Source of the DNA: Leptodontidium sp. MPI-SDFR-AT-0119
Lineage: Eukaryota; Ascomycota; Leotiomycetes; Helotiales; Leptodontidiaceae
Assembly (NCBI GenBank): GCA_020726505.1
Contig: JAHLEZ010000036.1
Coordinates: forward strand, 434,001 to 498,000
DNA length: 64,000 nt
Direction of reading: 5' to 3'
This document shows, piece by piece, positions 35,191 to 47,875 of this stretch. The notes beneath the pieces were generated by a model, which worked only from the letters and a program-made list of their open reading frames with translations, made no database searches and had not been told where the DNA came from. Position 1 is the first letter of the stretch; every line of letters starts with the position of its first letter. Made by a program: the position numbers and the translations under genes.

Positions 35191-38171
35191 TATTTTTTTT
35201 TTAGTTCTCTTAGGTCAGAGGTACGTAATAAATATCGCCGCTACTAATATAAGAAGAATTGTCGTGCAAAAGGTCTCTCTTAATCGACGGCCGGCATGGC
35301 TCTCATAGTGGCTGTAATGTGGTGGCAAAAGTGTCTGATTTCTAAGAGGGAGCTCCTGTCTACAACTGCCCCTATAACTAACTAGCCTACTTATATAGGC
35401 TAGGCACGTGCGCATACCTGTGTTGCACGACAAGAATCTTTATAATAAAGGCTTTTAGCTAGTAATTCACCGGGGGACTTTATAAGAGTTCTTATCCTTA
35501 AGTAGTAATTTTAAATTACAAGATATTAAGGGGTTTAATTAATCTTTTATAACTTAAAAGCGCTCCTTAAATTCTTTAGTAAAGCTCGAGGGTCGAGTCG
35601 GCGAAGCGCTAGCGGGAGATTATAAGAATGCCTTTGACTTAAAAGAATCGTTAAATGCCGTGACCTTAGCTTGTTTTCGGCGGTAGTTATTTATATTTAT
35701 AAGGGTATCCTTTCGTTTTATATCGAGCTAATAAGACTTAATAATTAGCTCATTAAAATAATTAATATCGACGACGACTCGCTAGTTAAAGTATAGCTGT
35801 ACTAATATATCTAATAACTATTCTAATCGATTACGGTTTTTAGTATATAATTACTTTAGGTCGTAATACTTTAAGAATTTCCGACTAATTAAAACTTTAG
35901 TGTTTTTTAAGTTAATTACTAAGAAAGGGAAGTTAATTCACTAGTAATTAATTATTAAAGTAAGTAAGACAACTATATTAATTAGCTTTCTTTTCCTATT
36001 ATTATAATTAATTAGGACAATTAATTAAGAGAGTAATATAAAAGAAATATTAAATTACTTAATAAGTTAATACACGAGAAAGTTTTTAATAATATTAAAA
36101 ATATTAACTTTATTATTAATAAATATAAGTGTCTTAGTAAAGAATTTATTCCTCCTTAGTTTAATATTAATTAAGAATTATTATCCTTTAATAAAAGTAT
36201 AAAAATTAAATACTAAGTCTTTTTATAAGTTATAACTTATACTAAAGTATAAGTTTTTATTACAGCTTAAGAGTTTTTTAAAAGCTAGTTAATCTCTAGA
36301 TCCTCGCTAATAACTAGTTTAGGAATTAACTTATTAAAAGCTTAATCTCTTTAGCGCTTTAAATAATAGCTAGCTTAATAGCCGGTCATATTATAATAAA
36401 AGTATATATTAGAAGAGACGTTTTTAAGTGTAAAGGAGGGTACGAGAGACTTAAGTCGGCGGAGAGCTAGTATTAGAGACAGGGAGTGTTAGCGAGTCTC
36501 TTACAACTATCTTAAAGTTAATAGTCTTTATACGTAAGAAGTAGCGGTAAGTGAGGTAAAACGCTAGTAATTCTTTTTTAAAATACTACGAGAATTAATA
36601 ATATTAGTATTATTAAAGAAGACTCGTGGAGTTTTATAAGTAATAATAGTAGCTTATTTATTAACTCGTCTAATAATAATATTTCGTAACTCGCGGTTTA
36701 AGACGGCTAAGAATTTATTAAGGGCTATAAAATCTTTACTAAATTTATACTTCTTAATACGAATATTATACTTCAGCTTATTCGAGACCTTCTTATAAAC
36801 GTTGTTAAACTAATAAGTAAGTAAGATTCTTCTAATAGCTATATATATTATAAACTTTATTCAGAACTCGTTATATATTATACTACTTATATATAATTAG
36901 TTATACTTAAGCTTAGTTACTTATACTTGGCTATAATTTAAAAAACGTTAATTTAAAGCCTTTAATACGTTAGTGGCTTTATTAAAATCTCTAGCGAAGT
37001 CGGGATTTATTTATTAAAAAATAATAGTCTTAGTCGCTTCTTTTATATACTTAAAGTAAATATAAACTTACGATTTACTAGTAAGGAAATTACTTAAGTA
37101 CTTTTAAATAAAAAGCTTTATATTTATTTTTTAAGTGTCGTATTCGATTTCGCCTTTATAATCGCTAAAAGGAGTACAAGGGTACTTAACCTTATTAAGC
37201 TCGATAATAAAGATAACAGAGTTTAGCTTAAGGAGGTAATAATCAGCGGCTAACTAAAGATCCACCGTAAGGGCACGTACTAATTAATTATAAGTAAGGG
37301 AGGGGGTACAAGTCTCTTAGCGAGAGTTATTAATAATATATTAAGCGAGGGCTTATGTAATAGTAGTAATAATAATAAAGCTAACAAAGTCTTTAATTAA
37401 CTAATTTACTTTTACTTATTAAATGGAAGTAAGATTCTTTGTAATAGTAATAGGCTTTAGTAATACGTCGAAGAACTCCCGGGGTCTAGTATTAAAGTTG
37501 AAATTAAAGTTAAACTCTTTTAAAAGGGCTTCGATCGAAGGCGTAAGAAATTTAGTAAAGCTTAATTGTATAAGGGCGCTCCTTTTTTAGAGCTTCGTTA
37601 ATAAGGGGAAGAAGTCGGTAGTAAGAGTAATACGAGGTAAAGAGGTGTTTATTATAAGTATTAATCAGTTTATTAATTAAATATATAATTCGAATTGAAA
37701 ACGCGCGTTAAGTTATAATAAGGCAAGCTAATTGTAAGAGTATCTCTAGCTTTCTCTAAGATAATTTATTACTAAGGTAAAGAGGTACTTATCTATTAAA
37801 TAAGCTAAGGTATTGAGGCTTGTTATTAACTTATTATAAGAGTAGATTAATAAGGCGACTGTAATAGTAGCCGGTTAGCCAAGCCTTTAGCTCTATCACG
37901 ATGCCTAAATAGGATTAGCTTATGACGATACGAGAGACGTAATAGCCTCGGGAAAGCTCGGTAAAGCTCGGGACCTCGGATAAGCGATTTATGCCGTATA
38001 CCCACTTAGTATTCGACTAAGTGAGGCTGTGTAGCGCTAATACGTAATACGTACGTAACGTATACGTTATGTAATTAAGCTTAATTAGGAATAGTCGACT
38101 TAGTATCGAAGATATAAGGAGAGCTACCTTCCCTCGGGGAAAGGGCTCTTCACTTCGATATTCGCGCTAAT
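35190..38171 (-). pseudogene. Decayed retroelement with gag-like zinc knuckle
   Basis: Old, heavily mutated sequence hosting the solo LTR and ended by the Copia C 5' LTR. On the minus strand about 36430-36370 reads IYFYYNMTGYQASYYLKR, which becomes a C-x2-C-x4-H-x4-C knuckle if the Tyr were Cys/His, as RIP would predict. Upstream (about 36800-36650) NNVYKKVSNKLKYNIRIKKY and NKFLAVLNREL resemble a gag helical domain. I could not find a reverse transcriptase or paired LTRs, so Gypsy versus another class is open. 38000-38170 may hold an LTR with palindromic TACGTAACG words. Confidence 0.4.
35260..35432 (-). repeat. Solo LTR of the gag-only element (173 bp)
   Basis: Same length and ends as the LTRs at 5546 and 7647, flanked by a perfect 5-bp duplication AGAAT (35255-35259 and 35433-35437). 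Differences from those LTRs are all C->T/G->A. A solo LTR with target duplication is the product of LTR-LTR recombination after a full insertion. Confidence 0.9.
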
Positions 38172-38176
38172 AGAGA

Positions 38177-38440
38177 TGTTAGTCCACAGGTCCTTATATA
38201 AATATACTTCGGTTTGAAAAAGGGGTGCGAGTTAAAGTCAAAGGTTAGAACTTAGCTAGACTAATTTTAGTAAATATTTAGTAAGGTTTTATAGTATATA
38301 ATTTAATTCTCCTTATACTCTTTTAGAAAATATATAAACTTTTAAACTATATACTTATTACTATATTACTATACTTATATTAGAATATATTTATATATAT
38401 ATATATATAGCGTGGTATATAAACTAATATTACACTGACA
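38177..38440 (+). repeat. 5' LTR of Copia C (264 bp)
   Basis: Starts TGTTAGTCCACAGG and ends ACACTGACA; it is the inverted form of the LTR at 3445-3700 with a slightly longer AT run (38393-38409). Confidence 0.88.
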
Positions 38441-38761
38441 CTGATTAATAACAAGCTTATATTATTAACCTTATTATAAATAAAAAAGGTCTTAGGCTAT
38501 AAAGTGAAAATTAATAATAAACTTTAAAGTACTTTATTATATATTTAATAAGACACTTATATAAAGGCTTAATTTAACGGGGATTAATTAAATCCTCCCT
38601 TAAGGCTCGCCCTAATACTTAAAGTACGTTGAAGAAACTATAATAATATTAATACTTACTTTACGAAAATTATTAAATTAATATCCTTAAATCTAAAACT
38701 TTAGACTTTTTAAGAAATATATTTAGGAAACTACTAAATCAATTACGAATTATATTTAATA

Positions 38762-39923
38762 TAATAGTAGATACTTTAAACTACACGCCAGAGCCAGAAT
38801 TAACTCCGAAAACATTTAATAATACGGCTATATTAAGAAAAACACTAAATCTTAGTTTAATTTTTATAAGAGACGTAATAATATATTCGCGGAAGTTCTG
38901 AGAGTCCTTTTATAATAATAATACTAAAGGAGAAATCCTTTTTTAAGATTTTTAAAAGTATTTTAAAAATTAAACGGCGAACGAGTTTAAGTTAATTAAA
39001 GTAATAAAGCGTAAATACTTTAAAGACGACTTACGAGCTTTTAATATATTTATATAATAAGAGAAGGGAATAAAGACAGTAGACGCTTTAGTAAAGGTAA
39101 TATAAGTAAAAAAGAATATATAGCTAAGAGACTAAGTAGAAATGTAAATTCAAAACTACCCCGAATTAGTAACAAATTACCTCCGGGAATTAGTCTCTTG
39201 TTTATTACTATTAATCCTAATAATACTTTAACAAAATTAACCCCTGATGTCTTTATAATATTAACTAGAGGTAATTATTTATTTTATAAAAGAAGACACA
39301 CCTTTAAAAAACAAAAATAAAGCCTATAAAGACGGTTTAATTATTAAGATTACTTAGGATATTCTTTACTAGGGGAAATAAGGCCGAAGATTTATATAGT
39401 ATAACCTTATTTATAGTCCTAAAGAAGGAGTTTTTATTTACTCTTAAAAAGGATCCCCTAAGTAATCTCCACTTATTAAAATTAAATAACCACGTATTAC
39501 TAAATCCCACGCTAACGCTAGTAATACACTCACAGGACAGGTTATTATTACTATTTGAGGTTCCTAGGACTACTAGACTATATATAAAGTCCATTCGGCT
39601 ATTATAATATATTATAAATTTATTAACCCTAGACTAGGCAAAATCATTAATAAACCTTATTAAAATATATACTAAGGAGCTCTAATATAGTAGAGACAAG
39701 GACTATTTATATAAAAAGCTCCACATCTTCGCCGATTTATATTAAAGAGTATTAATTAAGACTAAGGTCTAAAACCGAGCTTTCCGTTAATACTATAAAA
39801 TAAAGCTAATTCGTACTATTACTAATACCTCTAAAATAAGGGGTACTTATTTAATAAGCTTATTAGGACGACTCGTAAACACCTTAAGATAAAGGAAAAA
39901 GTTAATAAGTTCCTTAGCCAATA
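38762..39923 (+). pseudogene. Copia C gag, first part (decayed)
   Basis: Matches element A 3123-1955 in reverse complement. The start reads ATA rather than ATG. The blocks PEPELTP and VIIYSRKF correspond to A PELELTPETF and VYSRKFRESF. It ends at the TA where mariner-type copy 2 inserted. Confidence 0.8.
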
Positions 39924-40536
39924 CAGTCGGACCGCTTCAAACACGACAATTTTGAGAATTAACTATTAAAATATATCTATCTAATCTATATTATGCACCT
40001 GATTGCTAGCGTTCTAATGGACCCACTTTCATCCCGATCGGGCTAGTACACGAATTTAGGTACTTATAAAAGGCGGGTCTTGGCGTGCCAAGAGGGGTTC
40101 AAAATATTTTAAGAATTTTCTTTTTTTAAATATATATTTTAAAAAACTTATAGTGAATATTTTCTAAAACTTTTTACTTCTAAATTCCTTAATAATAGTA
40201 ATACAGCTTTTAATCAAGAAAAATATACTAAAATATTAATAGATACTAGTGAAATAAGATTAATATATATTTTGTAATTATGTTTTTAATAAAAATAATT
40301 CAAACTTATTATTTCTTATATAAATCACTTATATATTAACACTTATTAACTACTAATAAGTAAAGAGTATATTATATAATAATGTAGCTTAGTTATTAGT
40401 GTTAAATATAATTATAAAGTAATATCTTTAGAAAGAGAGGTCTTAGACTCGGATTCTAATTATTATTTTTTGTAAAGCACTTTTATAACTACTAAGCTAG
40501 CTACCGCGCTAGTAATTAAGTACAAAATCCAACTAA

Positions 40537-43500
40537 TCAAGCCAATTCGTCTACTTCTTGTCTACCCTCTGGTATAATATCAAACTCCTTCATTATAGTC
40601 TCTGAAATAGTTCTATGACCACTCTGTTTCTTAACACACCAAGTAGCTTGCTTAACGCTAAGCCCTTTCCGGTAAGCGTCCATAAAGCGTGAAGCTCTAT
40701 TACAATACCTTCGTAGCGTATTAAGAGGACAAGAATCAAGAGCTTTAAAGTAAGCTTCTCTAGCCTATAAGATATTAGTTAGTAAATTAAAATAAAATAG
40801 AGTTATAAACGTACCTCTGGAAAAGTCTCTTTCTAAACCTGTCGATATAAGTTCTTATAATAAGCCCAATACATCTCAATTGGGTTTAGCTCGCAGTGGA
40901 ATTTCGGTAGAAATAAACACTTATGGCCTCTAGTCAATAATATCTCTTCTAGCGCTGATTTCTGTTCGAAGAAGTCTTTGTGATTGGCTAGAATTCTCGC
41001 TAAACAGCAAGTAGTAGGCTTTTTTAGAGGCCAAGAAAGAATCGGGTTACAATTCTTTTTAGCTTCACTAGAGCACTTAGCTTTAGGGCATTTTTTACTT
41101 ATTTAAGTTAGCTACTATACTATTAATATTATATTTAAAAGAGTTACTTACTAATTGGTAAACAACCTCTTTCAGTAAGAATTGCTTTAAGTCCCTTCGG
41201 GACTTCTTCAATTATAGTTTTCTTGACTCTCTTCTTATTAGGGTGGCCTTCAATTGCCACCTTAATAGTCTTTTCAACCTTATAATTTAGGTCTTGAGGT
41301 GTACTAACTAATCCACGAGCTTGTTTAGCCTCGCTAATATCAGGAGGAAATAAGGTACTCTAAAGAATTAAGTTAATAAACTCTCAATTAGGAAAGTATA
41401 ACTAACCTTTTGAGGTAAAGGAGCTCCTCCTTCTCCAAGATTCATAGCAAAAGCGTTTAAAGCTCCGTCTCCTTTATTAGCGTGAGCACTTGATTAGTCG
41501 AATATAAAGACAGCTATCTATTATAAGAGTTAGTTAAGTCTTTTTAAGTTAAATCTTTTTAGAGTTATTAAACTTACCTTATTCGGGTGCTTTTCTTCGA
41601 ATATATCAATCGCTCGCTCGACCTGATTAAGTAACTGTCTTGTATCCCAATAAGGAGTCTTTTGCGGCCCACCGGGATAAATAATCTCCCGAGCGTCTTT
41701 TTGATCAATTATAAGCCTTCCTTCAAGGCTTATAAAGTCACTTACGTGAATAAGACCCCCTTTACTTTTTAAAGGCATCTTTTGTTGATTTTCGTCTAGC
41801 CAGATTCGATTAGAGTACTCTTTAGCGTGAAAGCAACTCTCGTCGTGGTAGTATAAGACGTGCTCCTTCTCTCCAAAGGGTAGGTCAGGTGTAATAAGTT
41901 GTAATACCCTATTAGCGTCTTCTTCGTAATTCGTAGTAAGAGATTGGTAGTAAGCTATTTGAGGTAGGAATTCCTATTTAAATTAGTTAATAAATATATT
42001 TTTAAAAGAGATATATAACTAACCTTTTGACGATATTCGATTACGTCAGCTCTCTCGTGGCCGTCGACGTAAACTCCTTTCTTTTCTTCAGTAGCGTAAA
42101 ATCCGAGTCGATTTAACCACTTATAAGTCGCTGTTTTACCTAGAGGTTTCCACTCTCTAGGTTTTTTACCGGGTTTTTTGCGTGTACTGGTAGTTAAGCC
42201 AAGAAGTGGCTTTTTAGCCTTTTTGGCGCTAGCAAGTAAGCGAGGCATAATTTCCGTATTAATAGCGTATCGGAACTTCTTCGGGGTAACAGTAGCGAGC
42301 TTTTGAGCTAATAGCCAAGCTCGGCAAGCTTGAAAGACGTCTTCGTTGTCTAAATAAGACTGATTTGAGCGTTTACCTCCCCTAGTCTCTAAAGGGAGAG
42401 ACCCAAAGGCTCTATAATAGAGGAAAAGAGCTCTGATTTTACGGGCAAGGGTTTTTCCGTCGCCGGTAGGGTGGTTGCTCTCGGCAACAAGAAGAGAGGC
42501 TTCAATTCGACCTCTACGAGGAGTCTTTTTTAAGAGGTTTTGGACGTATTGTTGAATAAGCGAGTATTCGAAGCGTAAGCGAGGTAGAATAATAAGGTTC
42601 TTATTGTTGATTTGTTGCTTAATTGAGTCTAGTACCTCTCTATAAGTCCTTGGCGTTAAAGAAGCTTCTAAAGAGGTATTAATAGCGTCGCCAATCAGAG
42701 AGTCTAATAAGAGCTCGTTTCGTCCGCTATCGATAAACTCTATATCGTTCAAATCGTCTAACTCAATAGAGTTATCTTCAGCTTCAAATTCAGCCTCTAT
42801 TAGAGCGTCGAATTCAGAATCTTCGTCGTCGCTAGAATCGATATCTTCGAATATATCTTCTTCTTCTTCTAAAGGTAAGCGAGGTTTTGGCGTAAAGAAA
42901 GAAGTAAGAGGTTGTTGCTTATTTTGCGTAATATTCGAAGGCTTTTGTGAAGGCTTTTGAAGAGAGGTTTGTCGAATTAACTCTCTTTGAGAGTTTCTAG
43001 CTCTTTTACGAGTAGAACGAGATTTGTTTGTAAGAGGCGTCAATTTGCTCTTATACGGGCCTTTGGAAGTTACTTTATAAGTTAGTTAATTATATATTAA
43101 AAGGGATTTAATACGTACTAAGAGTTGGCGTATTAATTACTTTTTCAAAAGGTATACTTAAATTACCCTCTGAATCGATAACTGACTGAATAAAGAACTT
43201 AGAGCGTTTAAACTCTTCGGGTAATTCATTCTCAGCATCTGATTCGTCAATATCCTCCCTGTCTAGCTTATCCGGGCCTAGCTCATTAAGATCTTGATCT
43301 AAATACTCGTTGTTACAAGTAATATCATCTTCTTCTTCACTCTCACTCTCTTCTTTATTCTCTGATTCGTTTATTACCTGAGCTCGTATATCGTTCTCAC
43401 TCTCTGATTCGTCGATTTGACTACTATTAAAAGCAGTAGGCGTAGAAGTAATAAGCTTTACAGGCCGTAAGGGTAAGGGAAGTGTTATAGAAACTGAAGA

Positions 43501-43602
43501 TTCCGGTGTTTTTTGACGAGGCCGCTTTGTGATTGGCTTAATAGGCGAATTAGGGGGTGATTTTGCTAGCGTAGCGCTTCAATTTCGCTTAGAAGGAGCC
43601 AT
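40537..43602 (-). pseudogene. DDE transposase of mariner-type copy 2 (spliced, inactivated)
   Basis: Start Met at 43602 (MAPSKRN). Codon 8 is TGA where copy 1 has CGA. Exon 2 is open over more than 350 codons (43043-42025), including the DNA-binding helices (RLRFEYSLIQQYVQNLLKK, LARKIRALFLYYR). Introns: about 42024-41971 (GTTAGT...AAATAG), 41577-41518 (GTAAGT...AATAG, 60 nt, absent from copy 1) and about 41407-41362. Catalytic residues: Asp in YYHDESCFHA (about 41840), Asp in FIFD (41499) followed directly by TAA, and Glu in HCELNPIEMYW (about 40890). With the DDE triad present and only two clear nonsense lesions, it is the better preserved copy. Confidence 0.82.
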
Positions 43603-43828
43603 ATTAGCTCTTGCAAAAGTGTGGTTGTTGTGGTGTGTAAAGGAATAAGAAATATAAGGTAGGTTTGACGTTGAAGTAGAAGATATTTTAACTCGCTTAA
43701 TTATTAAGCAAGAACTTTTCATAATTAGTTAATATTAAAAAGTCAACATTTTAAAAAGTTTTCTAACTTAAAATACGTGCACGGTTAAGCGGAGTAAAAT
43801 GCACTTATTAGATTTTTTTTATAGGTCC

Positions 43829-43933
43829 TAATTAAAAAGTTATTCTTTATTTAAGTTAAGTCTTGGCAAAGGGGTTCAAAAGTTTTCAAATTCCGCCAAG
43901 ACTTGACTTGAATAAAGAATAACTTTTTAATTA
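43829..43933. repeat. 105-bp near-perfect palindrome in mariner copy 2
   Basis: Two 39-bp arms (43829-43867, 43895-43933) with two C/T mismatches and a 27-bp spacer. The arms begin TAATTAAAAAGTTATTC. It could be a nested MITE or a subterminal hairpin. Copy 1 has only one short arm-like match near 29136. Confidence 0.85.
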
Positions 43934-44751
43934 CATAGTAAAATAAAAAAAGCTAAGAGGCTATATACAGTTATTTAATAAGGCTCATCTTTTAAATTAA
44001 ACAGAATTTGATTTTATTAGCGTCTGAATTTTTGTCGTGTTTGAAGCGGTCCGACTGTAGTTTAGTCTAACTTTCTCGTTATTTTAAAATAAGCCTTACT
44101 AAAAAGGAAAGCCTGTGTTAACTTAATTAAAGAACTTCGCTAAAGAATTACAAAGTATTTAGCTTAACTTAAAAGACGACAATATACAAACAACAAAACA
44201 CTCTATAATAAGCTTATATAAAGAGTATTAAGGAACCCCCTCTTTAAAATAGCCTTATTTAAAGCACCCTTTACTTTCCTTATATTAATAAATAGTCCTT
44301 ACTTTATTATTAGTATTAAAGTAGCTTATAACTCGGGATTAAAAATAAGTAAATACTCCGGATTTTATCTGAATTACTACTAATCTTATATCGCAAAGGG
44401 GGCGGCTTATTACTCTAATTACAAAATGAAAATTTTAAGTAGAAACAAGCTTAAGGACAAATTCTAGCTTATATTAGGCTATATAGGCTATATTATTTAT
44501 AAGAAAATAAATTACTATAATAGTCGCTACTTTAATAAAGAGTAAGCAGCGTTTAAGGCGAGATACTTTGTTATATATAAGGCTAAAGGAGTAAGAGCCA
44601 CAGATAAGACTTTTAAAAGCTACTTAACTTATATTAAAGGAATCGACCCTAATTTGGACTAAAACTAGATTATATTTAGATATTATTTAAAAGGTTACTA
44701 AAATTTAAATTTAAATACTTTAATAAATATTAATAATTCTTTAAAACACTC

Positions 44752-44855
<104 letters not shown>

Positions 44856-45922
44856 GCGCTATAAACTTCACGACTATATTTATAGTAAATAAGGTATAAT
44901 ATAATACACAAGAAGTTATAAAGTAACTTAAAGAGAGGAAGGCTACTTATATCTTAGAAAGTAAAATAAAAAGACTTACTTTTAATAAAGCTTATATAAC
45001 GTAATAAACAAATAAATTATTTTAAAGTTTATTAACTAATATAAGGGCATTTAATAAAAACATAAGAAGGATTAATTAGTTACGAGCTTTATAACGAATT
45101 TAGGATATTAAGTTTAATACTAACTAAGTAAGATAGAGTTAGATCACATTTAATACTAGTTCGTGGCCGTCCTTAGGGGTTATTATAATTAACACTTTAA
45201 CTAAAATAATAGACTTTTAAATCGTAAACGCGAATATCTTATTTTTAGTTTACTTATAATAACTAAATATACTAGATACGTAATATAATAACTTATATAA
45301 TGTCTTAATTTAAGGCGACAAAAAGTACTTAATTATACAGAAACATAGGCATTTATAATTACTTTTAAATTAATATTATTAATTATTAAACACTCTTACT
45401 AAAACAATAAATATATACTATTTAACTAAACTAGAACTACATCAGCTTTATAAGTATTTTGGACACCCTTCAATAAGACGTCTATAACACTTATTAAACT
45501 AAACTAGCCATAAGTATAACTCGGAAATTATATTAAGGGTTAAAGAGATATATAAGTATTACTAGAAATATATAAATACTCTATATAAGTCCCGCTTTAA
45601 ACTATAAGACGACGTCGACTTTAATTATATAGTTTATATTAATATCGTAATGTTTAAAAAACAGTATACTCTTTATATTATAAATAGAGTGAGTAACAGG
45701 TTTTAAGACAGCAAAACTACTTTAAAAAAGCCCCGGTTCAGCTACGGCTCGGGCTACCTTTAATACATTTAAGTCAATATAAATTAATACTTACCTTAAA
45801 CCCCCAGATTTTATAGTATATAACTATAACACTAACTTTAATTTTTAAGGAGTTTCGGAGCGTACTTAGATCCGTAAATAATACTCTTAAGCTAGTACTT
45901 ATAAAGGCACACTATTTAATTA

Positions 45923-46458
45923 GGCCACAGCTAAATCGACACACAGGAATAGCTAAATCGATATACGCTAAAAATGTATTGACTTGGCGGGTGTCATTTA
46001 TTAATCTCGCTATACTAATTTGTATTACGTGGCAAAGGCCCCTTATATATATCATAAAATTCATAATTATATAATCAGCCCCTAGAATTAAAAATTAAAG
46101 CTATTTAAATAATACTTTATAATGTAAATAATATCCTCTTCTATCACTTGACCTAGTACCCGCCGCGAGACGGCCTATATACAAGGCACTTCATCAGTCT
46201 ATCAGACAAATAGTACCGAAGATGTCCTATAGTTGCGTTGCAACGATGTAAACGGAGGTAATTAGTAGAGTTGAGGTATGTACTTAGGATGCCGACTTTA
46301 AAGTAGATGATATTAATGAATTAGTATAAGTGCTAATTATATATTATATATAGTTATCTATAGAGATTTTAGTGGTAATAAATGTACCCTTCATTTTCGG
46401 CTCGCTTAGTTAGCGTATGTCGATTTAGCTATTCCTGTGTGTTGATTTAGTTGTGGCC
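45923..46458. mobile_element. hAT-like MITE (536 bp)
   Basis: Non-coding element with inverted ends GGCCACAGCTAAATC and a perfect 8-bp target duplication TTTAATTA (45915-45922, 46459-46466), the size typical of hAT transposons. Each end has the AGCTAAATCGA motif twice, separated by ACACAGGAAT-like sequence. No transposase frame. The empty site is visible in Copia A (CTATTTAATTAG in reverse complement near 185). Confidence 0.88.
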
Positions 46459-46875
46459 TTTAATTAATAAAATTAAGTGATACTACCGCCTATTACGCCT
46501 TACTTATAAAATCGTTACAAAAGAGTACCCTAAGTTAAGCGACAAAGACTGACTATAAATAATAATAAAAGCAGTAAATAATATAACTAAACTTAATAGT
46601 TTTATCCTTATACTACTTGTTTTTAGCGTATACCTTAAAATAATAAAGCTAAACCCTTTAAATCCGTTAATTAAGTAACGTGTAATTATAATTAAAAAAG
46701 CTATAAAGGACGTATAAAAAATTTATATTATACGTAAAGTTAATAATACGTTAGCTACACAAAACGGCCTTAGAACTAATTATATTCACAATCTCTACCT
46801 TAATAATTAAGTTTTAGTGTATTAAGAAGGTAAAAAATAAATAAGACCTTACGATTTCTTAGGTATTAAGGGAGA

Positions 46876-47279
46876 TGTAACGTTAGCTATGTTCTGACTA
46901 GTACGCAGCGTATAAGCTTCGTCGGTTAGTATTTATTACAAAGTAAAGTTATAAGAGTTTAGTTTTTAATAATAATTAAGACGTTATAAGTAATAATAAA
47001 CTTAAAAGTAAACTTACTATAATAATTTAAGTACAAAGCTCTATTACTTAAAAACTTACTTTGTTTATATAAAACTTCGATTCTAACTAAATCCCTTAGA
47101 TCCCTTTATATTTAAGATCTTTAAATCCCTAGATCCCTTCCTTTCTTAAGGGCTTTTAAGATTTAAAGATTTATTACGTAACTCTTAGTCTTATAATTTT
47201 GTCCTTGTCTTAGCTTCTTTATATAATAAGGCTGCCGAGCCTTAGGGCTAAGACACACGTGATCTTATAAATCGTGACA
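46876..47279 (-). repeat. 3' LTR of Gypsy J (404 bp)
   Basis: TGTAAC...GTGACA on the plus strand; pairs with 55027-55405. Contains duplicated GATCCCTT/AAGGATTT-type words near 47090-47160. Confidence 0.9.
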
Positions 47280-47427
47280 CTATTCCCATTCTATTATTAA
47301 CGTGTTTTTACGCTTAAGTACGTTAAAGGAAATATCGACAATTACTAATAGTTATCTTTTTATTTATTGTGTCTCCCTTAACGCCATAATAGTTCTTTAC
47401 TAAAGTTATATAAAAGAAAAAGAAACA

Positions 47428-47875
47428 GCGTATTACTTTAGCCTTACACATCGAAGGCTGTGCCTTACTAGTAAGAACTTATTTATTTTGCCGTAGCCTT
47501 TCTCGGACGTGTTTTCTTAACTTAACTTAATTAAAAAGATACTTTAAGTGTGTCTAAGCGAAGTATAATTGTAATAGCTCTAAGTATTATAAGCTTTTTA
47601 TAAATAAGCCTATTTATTATTTTATTTATAGCCGAATAATACCCCGACGGCGTGCCTTTACCCTTCCTCTCGAGCTAATAGAGGAGTTCCCCCTCGACTA
47701 ACTCTTAGCTTTTGAGCTTAAGGTATTCTTTACTTCCTTAGATCCTGAAAGGTCCTTCGGAAGCTCCGAGTTAGCGGGCGCCGAGCGTCCTAGTAACCCC
47801 CGGCGACCCTTTATCCTTTTGGCCTCTCGACTACCCCTTCGATCTCCACGATCTTGTCTAAGTAAGTCTAAGTTT
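47428..47875 (+). pseudogene. Antisense Cys-motif gene inside Gypsy J (decayed)
   Basis: A plus-strand frame of about 149 codons opposite to pol, between the integrase and the 3' LTR. It has only three stops, all TAA as from CAA. It reads HIEGCALLVRT, then CRSLSRTCFLNL, then KRYFKCV and KYNCNSS; with the RIP-type Tyr as Cys the spacing is C-x9-C-x2-C-x4-C, matching the antisense gene in Copia B. The second half (FTLPLELIEEFPLD, AFELKVFFTSLDPERSF, RRPFILLASRLPLR) is GC-richer than its surroundings and ends at SCLSK before GTAAGT (about 47871). An intron with an acceptor at TTTATAG (about 47633) is possible, though the frame also reads through. Function unknown; zinc binding is inferred. Confidence 0.55.

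Larger units (their letters stand above)
39924..44057 (-). mobile_element. Tc1/mariner-type DNA transposon, copy 2
   Basis: 4134-bp element with the same CAGTCGGACCGCTTCAAACACGAC inverted ends as copy 1 and a TA duplication (39922-39923, 44058-44059). The uninterrupted site in Copia B reads CCAGTAGTTTAG, so the insertion is exact. It lacks the opposite-strand frame region of copy 1 but has an extra intron and a 105-bp palindrome. Confidence 0.9.

Noticed and set aside
38393..38409. AT dinucleotide run as a promoter TATA element
   Set aside because: It is an (AT)n expansion within a mutated LTR and is short or absent in sister LTRs; no evidence for promoter function.
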